From: Candidatus Bathyarchaeota archaeon
Lineage (GTDB): Archaea; Thermoproteota; Bathyarchaeia; 40CM-2-53-6; RBG-13-38-9
Assembly: GCA_018396565.1 (NCBI GenBank)
Contig: JAGTQO010000027.1
Location: 6,510 to 17,455 of the forward strand
Reading direction: 5' to 3'
DNA: 10,946 nucleotides
This document shows, piece by piece, positions 6,990-10,946 of the stretch (position 1 is the first letter of the stretch; the number at the start of each line of letters is the position of its first letter). The position numbers were made by a program, and so were the translations under genes. The notes below the pieces were generated by a model. The model made no database searches. It saw only the letters and a list, made by a program, of their open reading frames with translations, and was not told the origin of the DNA.

Positions 6990-7280
6990 GTGAAGATGAA
7001 GGTAAAGACATTGAAGAAGACAGAGAGAGAGTTGAGGGTAGAGATAGATGGGGAGGGACATACTTTCTGCAACCTTCTACAGAACGTTCTGCTCGAGGAC
7101 AGCGCCGTCGAGATCGCAGGATACGATGTGCCCCACCCCCTCGCGACGACAGCAGTCATGTATATTAGAATGAAGAGAAGCGACCCAGCAAAAGCCCTTG
7201 AGCGTGCATTGAAGAAGATCAGCGAGAGGTCAGATGAATTCCTTGAAAGATTCCAAAAGGCAATAGGCAACCTTCAATGA
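6990..7280 (+). CDS. rpoL: DNA-directed RNA polymerase subunit L (Rpo11/Rpb11)
   Basis: Rpo11 dimerises with Rpo3 (RpoD) to form the assembly platform of archaeal RNA polymerase, equivalent to the bacterial alpha dimer. The 96-residue product has the expected length and the family signature GEGHTFCNLLQNVLLED, followed by VEIAGYDVPHPL, which matches the usual AGY-HPL pattern. A long C-terminal helix (ALERALKKISERSDEFLERFQKAI) follows. The start is GTG at 6990 or ATG at 6996. GAGGT at 6981-6985 serves either, with spacing of four or ten bases, and the longer spacing favours the ATG. The gene begins two bases after csl4 and its stop overlaps the next start (ATGA). Confidence 0.96.
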   Translation: MKMKVKTLKKTERELRVEIDGEGHTFCNLLQNVLLEDSAVEIAGYDVPHPLATTAVMYIRMKRSDPAKALERALKKISERSDEFLERFQKAIGNLQ

Positions 7281-7642
7281 GCCTAGACGAATTCAGAAAA
7301 TTATTGAGAGACAGGAACCTGGCTGTTCTGGGAGACGCCTACATAAACTTCGCATACTCCCTCGCGCTGACCGAGATTGAAGGTAAGCCAAGGGGAGTCA
7401 AGGTCAGCGACCGCATACTCGCAGAGGCAGCTAGAAGGTCTGGCCTAAAAAAATTTCTTCCAAAGAGAACAAGAAGGGGAGATGTTGCAAATGCTGTCGA
7501 AGCACTCCTCATATATGTCTGGACCAAGAAACTGATCAGTTTGGAGGAGGCGGTTGACGTCTTGAGAAGGAGCATAGAGCCTGAGGGAGGGTTCGCCGCT
7601 CTCGTCGAGATGGCTATGAGAAGTTTAAAGGTTGAACTGTAG
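7277..7642 (+). CDS. Small archaeal ribonuclease III-like protein
   Basis: The 121-residue all-helical product resembles the archaeal RNase III-like family (Pfam Ribonucleas_3_2). It has a LAVLGDAYINFAYSLAL segment (residues 15-31) recalling the RNase III signature, then VSDRILAEAARRSGL and RRGDVANAVEALLIYVW (66-82), recalling the second half of the active site. There is no double-stranded RNA-binding domain. Aligned by eye to E. coli RNase III, D45 and E117 have counterparts (D20, E75), but E41 falls on A16 and D114 on N72, so classical catalysis is doubtful. The ATG overlaps the rpoL stop by four bases (ATGA), so translation is probably coupled to rpoL. An RNA-related role is inferred from fold and the csl4/rpoL neighbours. 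Confidence 0.78.
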   Translation: MSLDEFRKLLRDRNLAVLGDAYINFAYSLALTEIEGKPRGVKVSDRILAEAARRSGLKKFLPKRTRRGDVANAVEALLIYVWTKKLISLEEAVDVLRRSIEPEGGFAALVEMAMRSLKVEL

Positions 7643-7687
7643 AATCTAAGCATTAGAAAAATATCGAAATCATTCCGGCTTCAGACC

Positions 7688-7692
7688 GGTGA
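7688..7692 (+). promoter_or_regulatory. Ribosome binding site of the DUF99 gene
   Basis: GGTGA, complementary to the 16S rRNA 3' end, ends six bases before the GTG at 7699. It supports that non-ATG start. Confidence 0.45.
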
Positions 7693-7698
7693 GTTATT

Positions 7699-8292
7699 GT
7701 GTGGAACCCCAAGGTTCAGCCATCTAAGAGAGGCATCAGGGTGTTGGGTGTATCCGAGAGTTTCATCAAAGGTAGAAGAAGATCTGTGCTTGCAGGTGTT
7801 GTTATGCGTGGAGACTTCATAGTCGATGGATTCTCAATCTCAAGAGCGACTGTGGGAGGAATGGATGCTACAGAATCCGTCATCGACATATATCTCAATC
7901 TTGGAAGGGGGGACATCAACCTCATAATGTTGAACGGCTGCGTCATAAGCTGGTTCAACGTCATAAGTTTGGGGGAGGTCCACTCCAGAACAGGCCTACC
8001 TTTGATATGCATCACATATGAAGAGTCTGAAGGGTTGGAGAAGTATTTCAGAGAATATTTCGGCGATGGGTCTGAGGAGAGGATTGCAAAGTATAGAATG
8101 AACGGGGAGAGGGAGGCTATGAGGCTCCACACTGGTAAGACGGTTTACGCCAGATACCTTGGTCTAGATAGGGAGAAGACTCTAAGGATCCTGAATAGAT
8201 TCACTGTTCAAGGTGCGGTTCCAGACCCTCTGAGGGTTGCACGCCTCCTGGCCAGGAGTATAGTTAAACATATGCCGGAGACGATAGACTGA
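7699..8292 (+). CDS. DUF99 family protein (endonuclease V-like fold)
   Basis: DUF99 (Pfam PF01949) is a conserved archaeal family related in fold to endonuclease V. Its function is not established to my knowledge. The 197-residue product shows the usual pattern: KRGIRVLGVSESF (residues 10-22), SVLAGVVMRGDFIVDGF (about 29-45), GGMDATESVIDIYLNLG, LNGCVISWFNVISL and the TGLPLICITYEE strand. In endonuclease V an aspartate follows the first strand (G-V-D); here the equivalent position looks like S19, with E20 beside it. I cannot tell from one sequence whether that is normal for DUF99. The GTG start has a GGTGA site six bases upstream. It follows the RNase III-like gene by 56 bases and ends the first co-directed block before the long gap. 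Confidence 0.88.
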   Translation: MWNPKVQPSKRGIRVLGVSESFIKGRRRSVLAGVVMRGDFIVDGFSISRATVGGMDATESVIDIYLNLGRGDINLIMLNGCVISWFNVISLGEVHSRTGLPLICITYEESEGLEKYFREYFGDGSEERIAKYRMNGEREAMRLHTGKTVYARYLGLDREKTLRILNRFTVQGAVPDPLRVARLLARSIVKHMPETID

Positions 8293-8338
8293 TGAAATCT
8301 CATAGAGGCTGGCAAACGGTGTGTGAGTTGGACGTTCA

Positions 8339-8360
8339 CCCCCCCACCCCCCTACCCCCC
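8339..8360. repeat. C-tract: C7-A-C6-TA-C6
   Basis: Three runs of seven, six and six cytosines are separated by A and TA, 46 bases after the DUF99 stop. The opposite strand has three long G-runs that could form a G-quadruplex. The last C-run can also pair with GGGG at 8365-8368 across a TTCA loop. Such tracts are prone to slippage and sequencing error. Confidence 0.85.
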
Positions 8361-8574
8361 TTCAGGGGTTGGATAAACCATATATGGGTACTCCATCCTG
8401 TCAAGAGTCACACCGTCTACCTATATCTATCCAGAGTTAACTTAATGGAGCCCTCTAAAATCAACTATCGCCGGTTCATACGAAAAGACCTCTAGAAACA
8501 TTCAAAACGCAGCCGTAAACAGTATACCTATCCTCTGAGAGCATATTTCAAATCCTCATTGGTAACCTCTCAAT

Positions 8575-8593
8575 CCAATGTACGCTATATTGG
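8575..8593 (+). other. Strong short hairpin with a competing upstream arm
   Basis: CCAATGTA and TATATTGG pair over eight positions (one G-U) around a CGC loop. The left arm can instead pair with CATTGG at 8557-8562, so two structures exclude each other. Five Ts follow at 8607-8611. It may be a terminator for the upstream genes or part of a non-coding RNA. Confidence 0.4.
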
Positions 8594-8639
8594 TGGTCGA
8601 GTAGGATTTTTGTTGATGTTTTGATGCTTGGGTTCGATT

Positions 8640-8768
8640 ATGTTTCGTAAACCGAATCTCTCACTCATATATGCGGTGAAGAGGCGTATGCTGATAACCA
8701 GATATGCAGTTGAAACCGCCTCCTACGGAGAGAACTACGTGAGAAGGCTATGCCATATCCCATCTTAA
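8640..8768 (+). CDS. Possible 42-residue mini-protein or gene remnant
   Basis: An ATG-started frame runs to TAA with codons like those of the neighbours (AGA, AGG, ATA, GAG) in its second half, which reads YAVETASYGENYVRRL. I recognise no family. There is no clear ribosome binding site or promoter just upstream. The frame could extend back to a TTG at 8628. It may be a small protein, the decayed end of a lost gene, or chance. Confidence 0.2.
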   Translation: MFRKPNLSLIYAVKRRMLITRYAVETASYGENYVRRLCHIPS

Positions 8769-8793
8769 GTTGGCAAACTTGTTTTAGTAATCC

Positions 8794-8802
8794 TTAAATT
8801 TA
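8794..8802 (+). promoter_or_regulatory. Probable TATA box for TFS
   Basis: TTAAATTTA lies 37 bases before the TFS ATG. Initiation about 25 bases downstream would give a leader of roughly 10 to 20 bases. No Shine-Dalgarno site is seen, which fits a short-leader or leaderless transcript. Confidence 0.5.
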
Positions 8803-8839
8803 TCCGGTCGAGTAATGGCACGGGCGGTTGCTTTAAACA

Positions 8840-9163
8840 ATGCAGTTTTGCCCTAAATGTGGAACAACCCTCGTTCCAAGTAGAAAAGAGAAGAAAATAG
8901 TTATGGTATGCCCCAAATGTAAGTATACCACAAGGAAGGCTGAGAAGGAAGTCTCGAAGATAAGACATGAAAAGGAGAAGATAGTTGTTATTGGACGTGA
9001 AGAACAGAAGATAAGAACCCTACCGAAAACCTCCGTCGTATGTCCGAAATGTGGCAATAAGGAGGCTTACTATTGGATGGTGCAGACAAGGGGCGCCGAC
9101 GAGTCTTCAACACAATTCTTCAGGTGCACCAGATGCTCAGCAACCTGGCGTGAAACCTCTTAA
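8840..9163 (+). CDS. tfs: Transcription elongation factor TFS (TFIIS/RpoM-like)
   Basis: TFS rescues backtracked archaeal RNA polymerase by stimulating cleavage of the 3' end of the transcript, as TFIIS does in eukaryotes. The 107-residue product has two zinc ribbons. The N-terminal one uses C4/C7 and C24/C27. The C-terminal one uses C68/C71 and C96/C99. Between the C-terminal pairs is VQTRGADESSTQFFRC, with the D87-E88 acidic pair of the loop that reaches the polymerase active site. A charged Lys/Glu linker joins the ribbons. The intact acidic pair argues for an active cleavage factor, not an inhibitory paralogue. The ATG at 8840 starts just before the first ribbon as in the family. It has its own TATA-like box and precedes PCNA by 52 bases. 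Confidence 0.95.
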   Translation: MQFCPKCGTTLVPSRKEKKIVMVCPKCKYTTRKAEKEVSKIRHEKEKIVVIGREEQKIRTLPKTSVVCPKCGNKEAYYWMVQTRGADESSTQFFRCTRCSATWRETS

Positions 9164-9215
9164 GTGACCAAAACGAAGAAATACCTTACATGAGAATTGT
9201 TGATGTGATGTAGAC

Positions 9216-9971
9216 ATGTTCAGGGTTGTATTCCAAGATGCGAAGACATGGAGGAACCTGATGACTGCAATATCGACTTTGATAGAGGAGGCGGACTTCA
9301 ACGCCACAGATGAAGGATTGAAATTGAGGTCGATGGACCCATCCCATGTAGCCATGGTAGACTTCTATTGGCCCAAAGAAGCCTTCGAAGAATATGTATG
9401 TGAAAAACCGACAGTAATGAGGGTAAGCCTCACATCCATGCTGAAACTTTTAAGAAGGAGCAAGAGTGAGGAGAGTCTAGTAATATCTTACGATGAGGAG
9501 AGTAGGAAGATAAACCTGAACCTCAAAGGGAAAATCTCCAAAAACTTCATAATGCCCACACTCGAACCTACAGAGGAGGAGGTCCCAACCCCTAAAATAT
9601 CTTTCAACGCAAAGATCAGACTGATGTCTGAAACATTGAAGGAGATAGTTGAGGACAGTGAGGCTGTCAGCGACAACATCAGACTCGAAGCAACCCAAGA
9701 TAGCCTCCTCGTAAAAGCAAGCTCAGAGTTGAGCAGCCTCAACATGGAGCTGACGAAGGACGACGGAGCCCTCATCGAAATAGATGTCAAAGAGAATTCG
9801 ACAGCAACATTCAACCTGAACTATCTCGGCGAAATGGTCAAGGCAGGATCAGCAACCTCAGAGGTCGCCTCACTAGAATTCTCAACAAACATGCCCATCA
9901 GACTAGAATTCGAGATGCCCCAACAGGGGAGACTCACCTATTATCTTGCCCCAAGAATAGAGGCAGAGTAA
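9216..9971 (+). CDS. pcn: DNA polymerase sliding clamp (PCNA)
   Basis: PCNA is the trimeric ring that tethers DNA polymerase, FEN1, ligase and other factors to DNA. The 251-residue product has normal length and family landmarks: FRVVFQDAKTWRNLMTAI at the N terminus, FNATDEGLKLRSMDPSHVAMVDF (residues 28-50), the interdomain linker around PTLEPTEEEVPTP, and a C-terminal LTYYLAPRIEAE. The linker residues bind PIP-box partners. Only one clamp gene is visible here; some Thermoproteota have two or three paralogues elsewhere, which this window cannot exclude. The ATG at 9216 opens the conserved first strand. No strong ribosome binding site is seen. PriL follows after nine bases, so the two replication genes are likely co-transcribed. 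Confidence 0.96.
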   Translation: MFRVVFQDAKTWRNLMTAISTLIEEADFNATDEGLKLRSMDPSHVAMVDFYWPKEAFEEYVCEKPTVMRVSLTSMLKLLRRSKSEESLVISYDEESRKINLNLKGKISKNFIMPTLEPTEEEVPTPKISFNAKIRLMSETLKEIVEDSEAVSDNIRLEATQDSLLVKASSELSSLNMELTKDDGALIEIDVKENSTATFNLNYLGEMVKAGSATSEVASLEFSTNMPIRLEFEMPQQGRLTYYLAPRIEAE

Positions 9972-9980
9972 GAAGAATCG

Positions 9981-10946
9981 ATGAGTACAGAGAGGGATAA
10001 GGCAAGATATCCTTTCACAGCCGAAGCGGCTGAATTCATAAGAAAACTAGGTTTGAGAATAGAGGACTTAACCTCCGAATATTACAGGCCGATCCTAGTG
10101 AGGGCGGAGCAGAGAATCCGTCAAGCCCTAACTGAATTCGAGGTGACACCTCAAGAACATGACATAAACATTGAAGTCACATCATTCCCAACAGCCGTAA
10201 TGTTAATGTCATATGTGAGCAACGAACTTGCAAAGAGAAGGTATGCCCTAGCCGAATCCAAAAGTTTCTCAGAAAGGTTGAGGGAGGAACCTCCAGAAAA
10301 GATCCTGAGAATAGCGAAAGAGACATTTGGATGGGACGTCAAACCTATACCTGAAGGCGAGGGGCAGACGGGAGATTTCCTACTACATTTCAAACAGTAT
10401 CTGACCAACATAAGAAATCTAAGGGAGCTGAGATGGAAGCTGACAAACCGCCCCTTAAGAAACGGCTACGTCCAACTGATGAAGGAGGAGGCAGCTAGAC
10501 TCATTGAAGAGGAGATTCAGAGAAGAATCTTGGAGAAGACGAAGAATCCACTTGCAAAGCCACCCGAAGCCCTCCAAGACACCATCAAATCCATAGAGAT
10601 ACTCGCCACCAAATCCACCCCATCACAGACACCTATCCAAACCTTCGACTTAAAGATCAAGGACTCGCCGCCATGCATTAAGAAGCTTATCGAAACATTA
10701 TCCTCCGGCGGAAGACTATCCCACATCGGAAGATTCACATTGACATCGTTTCTAGTAAACGCAGGAGCCAAGGAGGAAGAGATCGTAGGGTTCTTCAAGT
10801 CAGCCTCAGACTTCGATGAGAGGAAAACAAAGTATCAAGTAGAACATATAAGTGGCAGAAGGGGTGGAAAAACAAAGTATATTCCGCCGAAATGCGACAC
10901 CCTAAAGACACACGGCGTATGCTCAGAACCCGACGAACTCTGCCAA
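9981..10946 (+). CDS. priL: DNA primase large subunit PriL, 3' partial
   Basis: PriL joins the catalytic subunit PriS to make RNA primers for DNA replication. It holds a 4Fe-4S cluster in its C-terminal domain. The frame runs from ATG at 9981 to the window end, 322 codons, without a stop. The N-terminal helical domain starts YPFTAEAAEFIRKLG, and YYRPILVRAEQRI follows. The C-terminal domain shows the four cluster cysteines: PPC (C232), PPKC (C305), GVC (C314) and LC (C321). The segment between the first and second, GGRLSHIGRFTLTSFLVNAG through VEHISGRRGG, is typical. Only the last part of the domain, normally including an H-P-L-x-Y-Y-like end, should lie beyond the window. It is nine bases after PCNA. 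Confidence 0.94.
   Translation, partial: MSTERDKARYPFTAEAAEFIRKLGLRIEDLTSEYYRPILVRAEQRIRQALTEFEVTPQEHDINIEVTSFPTAVMLMSYVSNELAKRRYALAESKSFSERLREEPPEKILRIAKETFGWDVKPIPEGEGQTGDFLLHFKQYLTNIRNLRELRWKLTNRPLRNGYVQLMKEEAARLIEEEIQRRILEKTKNPLAKPPEALQDTIKSIEILATKSTPSQTPIQTFDLKIKDSPPCIKKLIETLSSGGRLSHIGRFTLTSFLVNAGAKEEEIVGFFKSASDFDERKTKYQVEHISGRRGGKTKYIPPKCDTLKTHGVCSEPDELCQ

Larger units (their letters stand above)
8293..8839 (+). other. Long gap between DUF99 and TFS
   Basis: About 550 bases with no convincing gene in an otherwise packed region. It begins with a pyrimidine-rich stretch (to about 8500) containing a C-tract at 8339-8360, opposite in bias to the purine-rich coding strands around it. A strong short hairpin lies at 8575-8593, a 42-codon reading frame at 8640-8768, and the TFS promoter at 8794-8802. 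I see no tRNA, rRNA or CRISPR repeat. A non-coding RNA or a decayed gene is possible but unproven. Confidence 0.6.

Noticed and set aside
7675..7690. CCGG-CTTCAGA-CCGG inverted repeat before DUF99
   Set aside because: Only four pairs with self-complementary arms, followed by no T-run. The second arm overlaps the ribosome binding site, but the stem is too short to claim regulation.
8288..8300. CTGATGA at the DUF99 stop, like a C box of a C/D guide RNA
   Set aside because: No CTGA D box follows at a fitting distance, and the match overlaps a coding end.
8292..8495. A 67-codon + strand frame whose ATG overlaps the DUF99 stop by one base
   Set aside because: It is mostly the translation of the C-tract (HPPTPLPP) and pyrimidine-rich sequence. 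Codon use differs from the neighbours, no motif is recognisable, and the overlap alone is weak support.
8621..8645. GGTTCGATT resembling a tRNA T-loop
   Set aside because: The flanking bases do not form a T stem, and no acceptor, D or anticodon arm can be placed around it.
8595..8814. Direct repeat GGTCGAGTA at 8595-8603 and 8806-8814
   Set aside because: One nine-base repeat in about 550 bases is expected often enough by chance, and the flanks do not match.

Overview
This window is a stretch of an archaeal chromosome. It carries core information-processing genes, all on the + strand and mostly tightly packed. The domain assignment rests on archaeal/eukaryotic-type proteins: SRP54, eL21, the RNA polymerase subunits Rpo4/RpoF and Rpo11/RpoL, archaeal uL16 (L10e), the exosome subunit Csl4, the diphthamide enzyme Dph2, TFS, PCNA and the primase large subunit PriL. 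TATA-like boxes upstream of several transcription units agree with this. The coding strand is rich in purines and in AGA/AGG arginine codons. A lineage in the Thermoproteota/Bathyarchaeia area is only a guess.

Layout. (1) 1-1000: SRP54 without its N domain, cut by the window edge. (2) 1074-3310: eL21, RpoF, DUF655 and KsgA/Dim1, a run known from many archaea. (3) 3329-4042: a TrmJ-like tRNA 2'-O-methyltransferase. (4) 4118-6370: uL16/L10e, Dph2 and a METTL5-like N6-adenine methyltransferase. (5) 6382-7642: Csl4, RpoL and a small RNase III-like protein, the last two joined by an ATGA overlap. (6) 7699-8292: a DUF99 protein. (7) 8293-8839: the only long gap, with a pyrimidine-rich stretch, a striking C-tract, a good hairpin and a possible mini-ORF. 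(8) 8840-10946: TFS, PCNA and PriL, the last cut by the window end just after its fourth iron-sulfur cysteine.

The genes are linked by theme. Several act on ribosome assembly or rRNA/tRNA modification (eL21, uL16, KsgA, METTL5-like, TrmJ-like). Dph2 modifies elongation factor 2. Others serve transcription (RpoF, RpoL, TFS), RNA decay (Csl4), protein targeting (SRP54) and DNA replication (PCNA, PriL). DUF655, the RNase III-like protein and DUF99 are conserved archaeal families whose role here I cannot assign.

I looked for a new system (defence, mobile element, CRISPR, biosynthetic cluster) and found none. The points worth a second look are smaller: a probable non-canonical start codon for dph2, an altered catalytic motif in KsgA, an RNase III-like protein that seems to lack part of the usual catalytic set, and the unexplained 8293-8839 gap.
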